Assembly: GCA_024231975.1 (NCBI GenBank)
Contig: JAAEQB010000005.1
Span: 23,832 to 87,831, forward strand
DNA length: 64,000 nt
DNA from: Allobosea sp.
GTDB lineage: Bacteria > Pseudomonadota > Alphaproteobacteria > Rhizobiales > Beijerinckiaceae
Reading direction: 5' to 3'
This document shows positions 1-7,629 of this stretch, in pieces. A program made the translations under genes and the position numbers. The notes below the pieces were generated by a model, which had not been told where the DNA came from, made no database searches, and was given only the letters and a program-made list of their open reading frames with translations. How positions within the stretch are numbered: position 1 is the first letter of the stretch; each line of letters begins with the position of its first letter.

Positions 1-1640
1 ACGACGCGCTTCAGCATCAGCGAGAGGTCGGAGAGCACGTCGCCGAGCGCCAGAACCTGCGGGCGCAGGGTCTGGCGGCGCGAGAACGCCAGCAACTGCC
101 GGACCAGCGAGGCCGCCCGGTAGGCGTTCTGCTTGATCTGCATGATGTCCGGGAAGGACGGATCGGTCGGCTTGTGGCTGGCGAGCAGAAATTCCGAAGC
201 GTTGATGATGACCTGCAGCACGTTGTTGAAGTCGTGCGCGATGCCACCGGCGAGCTGGCCGACTGCCTGCATCTTGCCGGCCTGGTCCATATTGTCCTTG
301 AGCTTGCGCTCGGCGGTGGTCTCCAGCGCATAGACGATGGCGCGTTCGCCATCGGCGTCCTCGCTGGCCGGGACCGGCGAGAGATAGAGCCTCGCCGAGC
401 GGCCGTCCTCACCCGAGAGAGCCACGTCGAGCGGGGCGATCTCGCCCTTGCCGGCAAGCGCCGCGTCGAAGGCCTGGGCCAGTGCCCCGTTGCCGTTGAC
501 CAGCTCCTGGATCGTCGCCGGCTGGGCCTGGCCCTGCATCAGGCGGGCAAAGGAGGCGTTCGAGCGCAGGATGGCGCCGTTGCGGTCGACGGTCGCGATC
601 GCCATCGGCGTCGCATGGAAGAAGCGGGCGAAGCGCGCCTCGGCGTCGGTGTGACGGTCGGCCCCGGCCTCGCCGGCGGCGCGGTTGAGCACCAGGGTGC
701 GGGAGGCTCCAGCGCGCCCGTCCTGGCCGAAGGCGACCTGGTGGTGGAGGCGGACCGGCAGCGACTGGCCGTTGCGTCGGCGCAGGTCGACATCGAGCAC
801 CTCGATGCGGACGTCGCCGGGCTGGCCGCGAATGGCCTGGATCAGCGCGGCGGCGTTGGGCGAGGCGATGTCCTCGAGCTGCAGGCCGCCGGAGCCGAAG
901 CGGGCGAGGTCGTAGTCGAGCCAGCCGGCCAGGGTGGCGTTGAGATAGGGTACTTCGCTGTCGGCATCGATCGAGAGGAAGCCGGCTGGCGCATGGTCGA
1001 GATAGTCGATCGCGTGCTGGAGCTCCTGGAAGGCGTTCTCCTGGCGCTCGCGCTCGGGCGTGACGTCGGCGACGCTCCACTTGCAGGCCGGGCGGCCGGC
1101 GCGGGTGATCGGCGTCACGCGCACCCGGTACCAGCCGACGGCGCCGCGCTCGTTCAGCGCGGGCTCCAGCCTGATCTCCTCGGAGAGGCGACGGCCTGCG
1201 CGGGCAGCGGTGGCGAGGCGGTAGATCGCCTCCGAGACTTCGGCGCGGCCCTTGAACAGGCGCTCGACCGGGGCGATCTCGCTGGCGTTGCGGGCGCCGG
1301 CGAAGGCAAGATAGGCCTCGTTGGCATAGACGATGCGGTTCTCGCCCTCGGTGACGACGACGCCGTCCTCGGCGCCGTCGACGATCGCCTTGGTGAGGTC
1401 GTTGCGGGCGGAGCGACCGGCGAACTGGATCAGCCCGATCGCGAAAGCGAACAGGCAGAACACCCCGACGACCGAGAGCAAAGCGAGCAGGCCGAGGATC
1501 AGCGGCTGCGCCCATTCATTGGCGATGAAGCCGAGCGCGATGGCGGCGCCGACCAAAAGGCCTGCGACCAACAGGATGATGCCGACATGGCCGGGCCGGT
1601 CGGAGCGGTCGATCGCGCTCGGTGCCGTGCTTGCGCTCAT
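1..1640 (-). CDS. cckA: Hybrid sensor histidine kinase CckA (N-terminal part; runs off the left edge)
   Basis: Cell-cycle hybrid kinase that in alphaproteobacteria feeds phosphate through ChpT to the master regulator CtrA. The ATG at 1640 opens 546 codons before the window ends. Two hydrophobic segments lie near residues 17-37 and 45-65, followed by PAS-like regions. Near the left edge is the H-box GGIAHDFNN, with the phospho-acceptor His at about base 237, then the dimerisation helix with RQLLAFSRRQ. The ATPase and receiver domains lie outside the window. The gene follows flhB by 84 bp in the same direction with no visible terminator or TTAA box between, so co-transcription with the flgB-flhB genes is likely. 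Assignment as CckA rests on the H-box sequence and this neighbourhood; another PAS hybrid kinase is possible but less likely. Confidence 0.85.
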   Translation of the reverse strand, partial: MSASTAPSAIDRSDRPGHVGIILLVAGLLVGAAIALGFIANEWAQPLILGLLALLSVVGVFCLFAFAIGLIQFAGRSARNDLTKAIVDGAEDGVVVTEGENRIVYANEAYLAFAGARNASEIAPVERLFKGRAEVSEAIYRLATAARAGRRLSEEIRLEPALNERGAVGWYRVRVTPITRAGRPACKWSVADVTPERERQENAFQELQHAIDYLDHAPAGFLSIDADSEVPYLNATLAGWLDYDLARFGSGGLQLEDIASPNAAALIQAIRGQPGDVRIEVLDVDLRRRNGQSLPVRLHHQVAFGQDGRAGASRTLVLNRAAGEAGADRHTDAEARFARFFHATPMAIATVDRNGAILRSNASFARLMQGQAQPATIQELVNGNGALAQAFDAALAGKGEIAPLDVALSGEDGRSARLYLSPVPASEDADGERAIVYALETTAERKLKDNMDQAGKMQAVGQLAGGIAHDFNNVLQVIINASEFLLASHKPTDPSFPDIMQIKQNAYRAASLVRQLLAFSRRQTLRPQVLALGDVLSDLSLMLKRV

Positions 1641-1724
1641 TGCAGCGGGTCCGTTTCCTTCAGTCGCCCGTCGGTGATGGGTCGGCGGCGGGCATAGCGT
1701 AGAGAGGCCTGCCCGACCAGCGAG

Positions 1725-2792
1725 TTAGGCGCGCCGGCGCTTCAGGCGCAAGACGTATCCGATGACTTCCGCCACCGCCTGATAGTGTTCGACAGGAATT
1801 TCATCGTCGACGTCGACTGTGGCGTAGAGGGCACGAGCCAGAGGCGGGTTCTCGACGATCGGGATGCGATGCTCGCCGGCGACCTCGCGGATCTTCAGCG
1901 CGATCGCGTCGACGCCCTTGGCGAGGCAGAGCGGCGCGCCCTGGCCGTTCTCGTATTGCAGCGCGACAGCGTAGTGGGTCGGGTTGGTGATGATCACCGT
2001 CGCCTTCGGCACCTGCGCCATCATGCGCGAGCGGGCGCGCTGGGCGCGCAGTTGCCTGAGCTTGGCTTTCACCTCGGGATTGCCCTCGGTGTTCTTGTAC
2101 TCGTCCTTCAGCTCCTGCTTGGTCATGCGCTGGCGCTGGTACCAGGTGAAGCGCTGGTAGCCGAAATCACCGATGGCGATGACGGCGAAGATCGCGAGCA
2201 CGCCGGCCATCAGCTTGATCGTCAGCACGAGCACGGCGGGTAGCAGCGCGTGCACGTCCATCTGGGCGAAACCCTGCAGGCGGTCGCGCTCGCCCCAGAG
2301 CACGATCCAGACGCCGACGCCGACCACCAGGATCTTGGCGAGTCCCTTGGCGAAATTGACCCAGGCCTCCTTGCCGAAGATGCGCTTGGCGCCGGCCATC
2401 GGCGAGATCCGATCGAATTTCGGCATCATCGGCTCGGTGGTCCAGAGCGGTTTGTGCTGGATCAGCGCGCCGGCGAAGGCGGCGATCAGGATGAAGCCGA
2501 GCGGCAGGGCCATGATGGCAAAGCCGGTCATCACGCCCTGGCTGGTGATGTGGAAGAGGGCGCCGGCATCGTCCGAGACCTGATGGGCGTTCATCAGGAA
2601 GGAACGTAGCGAGAGCGCGGCATCGCGAGCCGAGCTGCCGGCGGCGACCAGCAGCGCCAAAGTGAAGCCGCAGAGCACGAAGAAGGTGCCGATCTCCTGC
2701 GATCTGGCGACATCGCCCTTCTCGATCGCCTCGTCGAGTTTTCGCTGGGTCGGTTCTTCTGTGCGATCTTCGTTCTCGACATCTCCCGCCAT
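1725..2792 (-). CDS. flhB: Flagellar type III export protein FlhB
   Basis: Inner-membrane component of the flagellar export gate that switches substrate specificity from rod/hook to filament proteins. The protein is 355 residues, the normal size. The N-terminus contains the family signature EEPTQRKLDEA, four hydrophobic stretches follow, and the cytoplasmic domain carries the autocleavage motif N270-P271-T272-H273. The residues around it (TNPTHYAVAL) match the family closely. It lies 12 bp downstream of fliR in a co-oriented flagellar run and precedes cckA. Confidence 0.97.
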   Translation of the reverse strand: MAGDVENEDRTEEPTQRKLDEAIEKGDVARSQEIGTFFVLCGFTLALLVAAGSSARDAALSLRSFLMNAHQVSDDAGALFHITSQGVMTGFAIMALPLGFILIAAFAGALIQHKPLWTTEPMMPKFDRISPMAGAKRIFGKEAWVNFAKGLAKILVVGVGVWIVLWGERDRLQGFAQMDVHALLPAVLVLTIKLMAGVLAIFAVIAIGDFGYQRFTWYQRQRMTKQELKDEYKNTEGNPEVKAKLRQLRAQRARSRMMAQVPKATVIITNPTHYAVALQYENGQGAPLCLAKGVDAIALKIREVAGEHRIPIVENPPLARALYATVDVDDEIPVEHYQAVAEVIGYVLRLKRRRA

Positions 2793-2804
2793 CGCTCTGT
2801 CTCC

Positions 2805-3563
2805 TTACAGACCGATGAACTGGCGCAGGAAAGCGCCGAGATCGTCGAGGAACACGCCCATCATCACCCCGACCGAGGCGAGCAGCACCAGCATGCCGCC
2901 GAGGATCGAGGCGGGGACGGCGAGGAAGAAGACCTGGAGCTGCGGCATCAACCGCGCCAGCACGCCGAGGCCGAGATTGAAGAGCAGGCCGAAGACGATG
3001 AACGGTGCCGAGATCTGCACCGCGATCGAGAAGCCCTGGCTCATCGCCTTGATCGCGAGCGTCATCACGTCGCCGATCTCGGGGAAGCCGCCGGGCGGCA
3101 GCAGGCGATAGCTCTCATGGATAGCGGCGAGCGCAAGATGATGCAGGTCGGCGGCCAGGATCAGCGTGATCCCGAGCATCGAGAGGAAGTTGGCGAGCGA
3201 GGGATTCTGCAGGCCGCCGGTCGGGTCGACGGTGACCGCAAAGCCGAGGCCGAGCGTCTGGGCGATGATGAAGCCGGCGGTCTGCAGCGCGCCCATCAAG
3301 AGGCGCACGCTCGCGCCGATGACGAGCCCGACCAGGATCTCGCTGATCAGGAGCCCGCCCAGCGCCGCCGGGGTCTGGGGGATGGTGATGGCGCCGCGGG
3401 CCATCGGCAGGATGACGAGCGCCACAAAGAAGGCGAGGGAGAGCCGGCCGCGCGACAGGATGAGGCGCTCGCCGATGCCCGGCATCAGCATGACGAGCGT
3501 GCCGACGCGCGCGAAAACCAGCACGAACAGCGCGCTGATCTCGGGCAGGACGGCGATCTGCAT
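2805..3563 (-). CDS. fliR: Flagellar export gate protein FliR
   Basis: Multi-pass inner-membrane protein that forms the export gate with FliP and FliQ. About 252 residues with six hydrophobic segments, including ALFVLVFARVGTLVMLMPG near the N-terminus. I chose the ATG at 3563 because the protein then starts at the conserved first helix and has the usual family length. An upstream ATG at 3644 would overlap the fliQ stop as ATGA and add 27 residues rich in Ala, Pro and Arg that do not look like FliR. Translational coupling to fliQ from that upstream ATG cannot be excluded. Confidence 0.93.
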   Translation of the reverse strand: MQIAVLPEISALFVLVFARVGTLVMLMPGIGERLILSRGRLSLAFFVALVILPMARGAITIPQTPAALGGLLISEILVGLVIGASVRLLMGALQTAGFIIAQTLGLGFAVTVDPTGGLQNPSLANFLSMLGITLILAADLHHLALAAIHESYRLLPPGGFPEIGDVMTLAIKAMSQGFSIAVQISAPFIVFGLLFNLGLGVLARLMPQLQVFFLAVPASILGGMLVLLASVGVMMGVFLDDLGAFLRQFIGL

Positions 3564-3640
3564 CGGGCGGACCCGGCTCCGGCGCCAGCAGGGCGCGCCG
3601 GCCGGACTCCACAACAAGGAGGCGCTAGCTGGCGCGAGGC

Positions 3641-3907
3641 TCATTCGCCCGTGGCGATTCGGACGGCGACCCTGCCCATATAACCCGCCAGAGCGTCGCC
3701 CATGAACGGCAAAAACAGCAGCAGGGCCGCGAAGACCGCGATGATCTTGGGGACGTAGACCAGGGTCTGCTCCTGGATCTGGGTCAGCGCCTGGATCAGC
3801 GAGACGACGAGGCCGACCACGAGCGCGATCAGCATCAGCGGCGCGCCGGCCTTGAGGAAGACGACGATGCCGTCGCGGGCGACGTCGAGGATGGCTGCGG
3901 AGGTCAT
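3641..3907 (-). CDS. fliQ: Flagellar export gate protein FliQ
   Basis: Small two-helix inner-membrane component of the flagellar export gate. The 88 residues start MTSAAILDVARDGIVVFL and contain two long hydrophobic helices with the conserved SLIQALTQIQEQTL turn between them, diagnostic of FliQ. The longer open frame extending to 4063 overlaps fliE and is not family-like, so the ATG at 3907 is taken. It sits between fliE (40 bp upstream) and fliR. Confidence 0.95.
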   Translation of the reverse strand: MTSAAILDVARDGIVVFLKAGAPLMLIALVVGLVVSLIQALTQIQEQTLVYVPKIIAVFAALLLFLPFMGDALAGYMGRVAVRIATGE

Positions 3908-3947
3908 CGGCTGGCGTTCCGTTCGGTGTTCGCAGGGATGGCGGTCG

Positions 3948-4280
3948 TCAAACCGGCATCCGCATGATTTCCTCATAGGCGGCGATGACGCGGTCGCGCA
4001 CGGCCACCAGCGTCTCGATCGCAGCCTCGCTCTCGGCGACGGCGGTGACGACGTCGACGACATCGGAGCGGCCGGCGGCGACCTTGCCGGTCTGGATATC
4101 GGCCTGGCGGGCGCTCTGCGCGGTCGAGTCCAGTGCCTTGCTGACCAGCGAGGAGAAATCTGGCAGGCCGGCGCCGGCGCCGTCGAGGCCGCCGACCGAG
4201 GCCGGTTTCTTCAGGAGGGCGCTCGTGCCCATCCCCTGCATCGAGGCATAGGCGCCGGCGGCAAAGCTCGAGGTGGTCAT
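3948..4280 (-). CDS. fliE: Flagellar MS-ring/rod junction protein FliE
   Basis: FliE links the MS ring to the proximal rod and is among the first exported rod proteins. 110 residues, usual for the family. The conserved C-terminal helix is visible (AIETLVAVRDRVIAAYEEIMRMPV, positions about 87-110), as is the FSSLVSKALDS segment. It follows flgC by 29 bp in the standard flgB-flgC-fliE order. Confidence 0.94.
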   Translation of the reverse strand: MTTSSFAAGAYASMQGMGTSALLKKPASVGGLDGAGAGLPDFSSLVSKALDSTAQSARQADIQTGKVAAGRSDVVDVVTAVAESEAAIETLVAVRDRVIAAYEEIMRMPV

Positions 4281-4309
4281 GAGAATGGCTCCGCTTCAGC
4301 CGTGTGAGA

Positions 4310-4720
4310 TCAGGCGCGCAGGATGTCGATGGTGCGCTGGATCATCCGGCGCGTGGACGAGATGACGTTGAGGTTGGCCTCGTAGCTGCGCTGGGCCTCG
4401 CGCATGTCCATCGTCTCGACCAGCGAGTTGACGTTGGGCAGCTTGACCTGGCCGCTGGCGTCTGCCGCCGGGTGGCCGGGATCGTATTTGCTGCGGAAAT
4501 CGCTGCGGTCGCGGCTGACGCGGCCGAGCTCGACGACCTGGGCATCGAGCTCGCGGTCGAGCTTGCCCTGGAAGGTCACGATCTTGCGGCGATAGGGATC
4601 GGTGCCGGCGCGCTCCGGCGACGAATCGGCATTGGCGAGGTTCTCGGCGATGACGCGCATGCGGCCGGCCTGGCCCTTCAGGCCGGAGGCGGCGACGGCG
4701 AGGCTCTTGAGCAGGTCCAT
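4310..4720 (-). CDS. flgC: Flagellar proximal rod protein FlgC
   Basis: Component of the proximal rod of the flagellar basal body. The 136 residues carry the N-terminal rod motif AASGLKGQAGRMRVIAENLANADS and the C-terminal helix with the MREAQRSYEANLNVISSTR pattern of FlgC. It follows flgB by 11 bp. Secretion is by the flagellar type III route, so no signal peptide is expected or seen. Confidence 0.96.
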   Translation of the reverse strand: MDLLKSLAVAASGLKGQAGRMRVIAENLANADSSPERAGTDPYRRKIVTFQGKLDRELDAQVVELGRVSRDRSDFRSKYDPGHPAADASGQVKLPNVNSLVETMDMREAQRSYEANLNVISSTRRMIQRTIDILRA

Positions 4721-4731
4721 GGCGTGGTTCC

Positions 4732-5118
4732 TTACCGGCCTTTGCCGATCGCGATCTTCATCAGTCCGAGGCTCTTGCTGTAGAGCGAGGCGGCGAGCTG
4801 GTAGTCGGATTGGTTCTGCGCGACCTTCATCATCTCGTCCTCGAGATTGACGCTGTTGCCGCTCGGCGTGGTCTCGAAGCGCTTGGGATCGCGCGGGTCG
4901 AAGCCGTTGCGCTGACCGGACAGGCCGAGGTGCAGCGGAGAGGTCTGCGCCAGCGTCACGCCGCCATTGCCGGCCGGCGAGGGCGCGCGCAGATCGTGCG
5001 GCTTGAAACGCGGTGTGTCGGCATTGGAGACGTTCTCGGCGAGCAGCTTCTGGCGCGCCTGGTGCCAGTGCATCCGCGCCTTCAGCGCTCCCATCAGGCC
5101 AAGGCCGTCATTCGCCAT
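4732..5118 (-). CDS. flgB: Flagellar proximal rod protein FlgB
   Basis: First rod protein of the flagellar basal body. 128 residues with the N-terminal motif LLAENVSNADTPRFKP and a C-terminal SDYQLAASLYSKSLGLMKIAIGK helix typical of FlgB. It is the promoter-proximal gene of the leftward group flgB-flgC-fliE-fliQ-fliR-flhB(-cckA). A CtrA-like box lies 56 bp upstream of its ATG, and the oppositely oriented fliO shares the intergenic region. Confidence 0.95.
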   Translation of the reverse strand: MANDGLGLMGALKARMHWHQARQKLLAENVSNADTPRFKPHDLRAPSPAGNGGVTLAQTSPLHLGLSGQRNGFDPRDPKRFETTPSGNSVNLEDEMMKVAQNQSDYQLAASLYSKSLGLMKIAIGKGR

Positions 5119-5173
5119 GCCGCAATCTCCCGTCGGCTCCTGCCGAAGTGGGAAATTATTGCCGGGTGCATGG

Positions 5174-5188
5174 TTAATACCGGGTTAA
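5174..5188. promoter_or_regulatory. CtrA-like box upstream of flgB
   Basis: TTAA-TACCGGG-TTAA, an exact TTAA-N7-TTAA match to the full CtrA recognition site known from Caulobacter. It lies 56 bp upstream of the flgB start codon. Similar boxes precede the TPR gene and fliL at similar distances. Binding is inferred from the motif only. Confidence 0.65.
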
Positions 5189-5212
5189 TTCACAGGGATC
5201 TGCGCGATGGTG

Positions 5213-5231
5213 TTAACCATCCGCTAACCAT
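5213..5231. promoter_or_regulatory. Second CtrA-like box, between flgB and fliO
   Basis: TTAACCATCCGCTAACCAT: TTAA-N7-CTAA with one mismatch to the full CtrA site, and each half continues as the TTAACCAT-type extended half-site. It sits about 95 bp upstream of fliO and 95 bp upstream of flgB, so it could serve either direction. Confidence 0.5.
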
Positions 5232-5325
5232 GTTTCCCGAATTGGCGGGGCTTATGGTATAGCCAACCCCGTCTATACGCCTGAGCGCCCTTACAAAGAG
5301 CGGTCGGCGGCTGTCGCGTCGCTTC

Positions 5326-6744
5326 ATGAGGCAGACCTTGCAGACTCTGTTTGGCTTCGAACTTTCCTCCGGCCTGCGTTGGATCATCGCCTTCGCAGTA
5401 GTGCTGCTCCTGGTCGCGCTGCTCGGCTTCTTCCTGCGGCGCATGAGCGGTGGTCGGCTCAAGTTCAAAGGGCAGGGCGGGGGGCGCACCCGCCAGCCGC
5501 GCCTCGGCGTGGTCGACGTCTACGATCTCGACCGGCAGCGCCAGTTGATCCTGGTGCGGCGCGACAATGTCGAGCATCTCGTGATGATCGGCGGCGCCTC
5601 CGACGTGGTGGTCGAGACCAATATCGTGCGCAGTGGCGGACGCGTCGCGGCGCCCCTGCCGAGCGAAGGCCAGGCGGAACGCCCGCTGGCGTTCGAGCCC
5701 GAGTCGCGCCCGCAGCCCGCCGAGGACATCAGGCCTGCGCCGCCCATGCCTGCGCCGCCTTCGCCGGTGCCGGCCCCGGCCGTTCCGGTCGATCCCGTGC
5801 CGCCGCCACGGCCGGTCACGCCGCCCCCGCCCCCGCCGCCGCGTGCTGTGGCCCAACCTCCGATTCAGCCTCAGCCCCCGATTCCGCCGCGGCCGGCTCC
5901 GGCACCGATTCCGCCGGCCGTCGCCGCGGGGGCTGCCGGTATCGGCGCGGCCCTGACGCGCGATCCGGCGCCCGCGGCCAGCGCCAGCGAGCTCGGCGAC
6001 ATGGCCCGGCAGCTCGAAGAGGCACTGAAGCGTCCGTTCTCGGCAGTACGGCCCGGCTCGGTGCCTCCGCGCCCCGAGCCCGAGGCGCCACCGGCGCCCA
6101 AGCCCGTCGCGCCGCCGCCGGCTCCTCCGGTGCAGCCCGCTCCGCCGGCCGCAGCCAAGCCGCCGGTTCCGGTTCCGCCTCCTGCGCCGGCGCGTCCGGC
6201 GCTCGACATGGAAGCCGAACTCGAAATGGCGCTGGGGCTGAAGCCGGGGCCGGCACGTCCGGCCGCCTCCGAGGCGCCGCTGGTCGCTCCGCCGGTCTTC
6301 GCGGCGCCGAAGCCGCCGGTTTCCGGGCCGGCGAAGCTGGATGAGAAAAAGCCCGAGCCGGCGAGAGAGCAGGCCCCGCCAGCTCCCGCAGCCGAGCCGA
6401 GCAAATCCGCCAAGTTCGCGCCTGTCTTCGACGATGTGCTCGACGAGGTCGAGGCTGCCGTGAAGGCCGAAGCGCCGGCCAAGAACGAGCCCAGGCCGAA
6501 CGAAGCCAAGCCGAGCGAGCAGAAGCCAGCCGACGGCAAGCCGGCCGAGGCGAAGCCTCAGGAGGCCAAGCCAGCAGATGCCAAGCCGGCGGACACCAAG
6601 GCTGCCGACACGAAACCTGCCGAGGCCAAGCCGGTGGAGGAACCGAAGCCGGCCGCCAAGCCGCCCGAGGACGATCCGTTCTCGGTCGATGCGATCGAGG
6701 CCGAATTCGCCCGCCTGCTCGGACGCGATCCCAAGAAGGGCTGA
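5326..6744 (+). CDS. fliO: FliO-like flagellar assembly protein with a very long Pro/Ala/Lys-rich tail
   Basis: FliO helps assemble the FliP ring of the export gate. 472 residues, several times the usual 100-150. The N-terminus (residues 1-100) is FliO-like: one membrane helix (about 18-38, LRWIIAFAVVLLLVALLGFFL), then a small domain with QRQLILVRRDNVEHLVMIGG. Residues about 125-460 are low-complexity, first Pro/Ala-rich and then Glu/Lys/Pro/Ala repeats of the AKPAD or AKPAE type. The last residues (DPFSVDAIEAEFARLLGRDP) look helical and less repetitive. fliP starts 114 bp downstream on the same strand. The ribosome-binding site at the ATG is weak, so the exact start is uncertain. Confidence 0.82.
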   Translation: MRQTLQTLFGFELSSGLRWIIAFAVVLLLVALLGFFLRRMSGGRLKFKGQGGGRTRQPRLGVVDVYDLDRQRQLILVRRDNVEHLVMIGGASDVVVETNIVRSGGRVAAPLPSEGQAERPLAFEPESRPQPAEDIRPAPPMPAPPSPVPAPAVPVDPVPPPRPVTPPPPPPPRAVAQPPIQPQPPIPPRPAPAPIPPAVAAGAAGIGAALTRDPAPAASASELGDMARQLEEALKRPFSAVRPGSVPPRPEPEAPPAPKPVAPPPAPPVQPAPPAAAKPPVPVPPPAPARPALDMEAELEMALGLKPGPARPAASEAPLVAPPVFAAPKPPVSGPAKLDEKKPEPAREQAPPAPAAEPSKSAKFAPVFDDVLDEVEAAVKAEAPAKNEPRPNEAKPSEQKPADGKPAEAKPQEAKPADAKPADTKAADTKPAEAKPVEEPKPAAKPPEDDPFSVDAIEAEFARLLGRDPKKG

Positions 6745-6858
6745 GGCAGGCTCCCTCGAGCGCAGGCGCCGGGGGATAGCGCGCGAAACCCACTTCGCCC
6801 GCCAGCGAGCCTTGCTCTAGCGTTCCTCCTGCCCGCGCCGTGATTCGGGCGGGGATGG

Positions 6859-7620
6859 ATGATGGGCAGGCGGATACCCACAAGACGGAGCTTGCGCTGG
6901 CTGGCGGCGTTCGCCGCCGGGCTCGGCCTGCTCGGGACCGCGGCCATCGCGCAGGCCCAGACGCTCTCGCTCGATCTCGGCCAGGGCGGCGTCACCGAGC
7001 GGGCGCTGCAATTGATCGCCGCGATCACGGTGCTGTCGCTGGCCCCGTCGATCCTGATCATGGTGACCTCGTTCACCCGCATCGCGGTGGTGCTGTCGCT
7101 GCTGCGCTCGGCGCTCGGCACCCAGACCGCGCCGCCCAATGCGGTGATCATCGGGCTCTCGCTGTTCCTGACCGGCTTCGTGATGGCGCCGACCCTGAAG
7201 GAGGCCTATCGCGTCGCCGGGGCGCCGTTGATCGCCGGGCAGATGCAGCCGCAGGAGGCGTTCGAGCGCGGCATCGTGCCGTTCCGCGAGTTCATGCTGA
7301 AGCATGTGCGCGAGAAGGACCTGGCGCTGTTCATGGAGATGTCGCGCGAGCCGAAGCCGGAGCGGCCGGAGGACATCCAGATCCAGGTGCTGGTGCCGGC
7401 CTTCATGATCTCGGAGCTCCGGCGCGCCTTCGAGATCGGCTTTCTGCTGTTCGTGCCTTTCCTGATCATCGACCTCGTGGTCGCCTCGATCCTGATGTCG
7501 GTCGGCATGATGATGCTGCCGCCGGTGACGGTGGCGCTGCCATTCAAGCTGATCTTCTTCGTGCTGGTCGACGGCTGGGGGCTTGTCGCCGGATCGCTGG
7601 TGAAGAGTTACGGTAGCTGA
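6859..7620 (+). CDS. fliP: Flagellar export gate protein FliP
   Basis: Inner-membrane pore protein of the flagellar export gate. 253 residues with a cleavable N-terminal signal peptide ending near AIAQAQ, as in other FliP proteins, then hydrophobic segments with the family hallmarks TVLSLAPSILIMVTSFTRI, FLTGFVMAPTLKE, and the C-terminal pair FLLFVPFLIIDLVVASILMS and GMMMLPPVTVALPFK. A strong purine-rich ribosome-binding site (GGGCGGGG at 6847-6854) precedes two adjacent ATGs; the first is used. It converges on the TPR gene, whose stop lies 9 bp away. Confidence 0.96.
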   Translation: MMGRRIPTRRSLRWLAAFAAGLGLLGTAAIAQAQTLSLDLGQGGVTERALQLIAAITVLSLAPSILIMVTSFTRIAVVLSLLRSALGTQTAPPNAVIIGLSLFLTGFVMAPTLKEAYRVAGAPLIAGQMQPQEAFERGIVPFREFMLKHVREKDLALFMEMSREPKPERPEDIQIQVLVPAFMISELRRAFEIGFLLFVPFLIIDLVVASILMSVGMMMLPPVTVALPFKLIFFVLVDGWGLVAGSLVKSYGS

Positions 7621-7629
7621 CGGGCCAGC

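Noticed and set aside
174..1697. 507-codon open frame on the plus strand opposite cckA
   Set aside because: The minus strand encodes an evident CckA with H-box and membrane helices. The plus frame is Ala/Gly/Arg/Val-rich with no motif, as expected from antisense frames in high-GC DNA.
5146..5165. TGGGAAATTATTGC as a sigma-54 promoter toward fliO
   Set aside because: The GG to GC spacing is 9 rather than 10 bp, and sigma-54 needs strict spacing.
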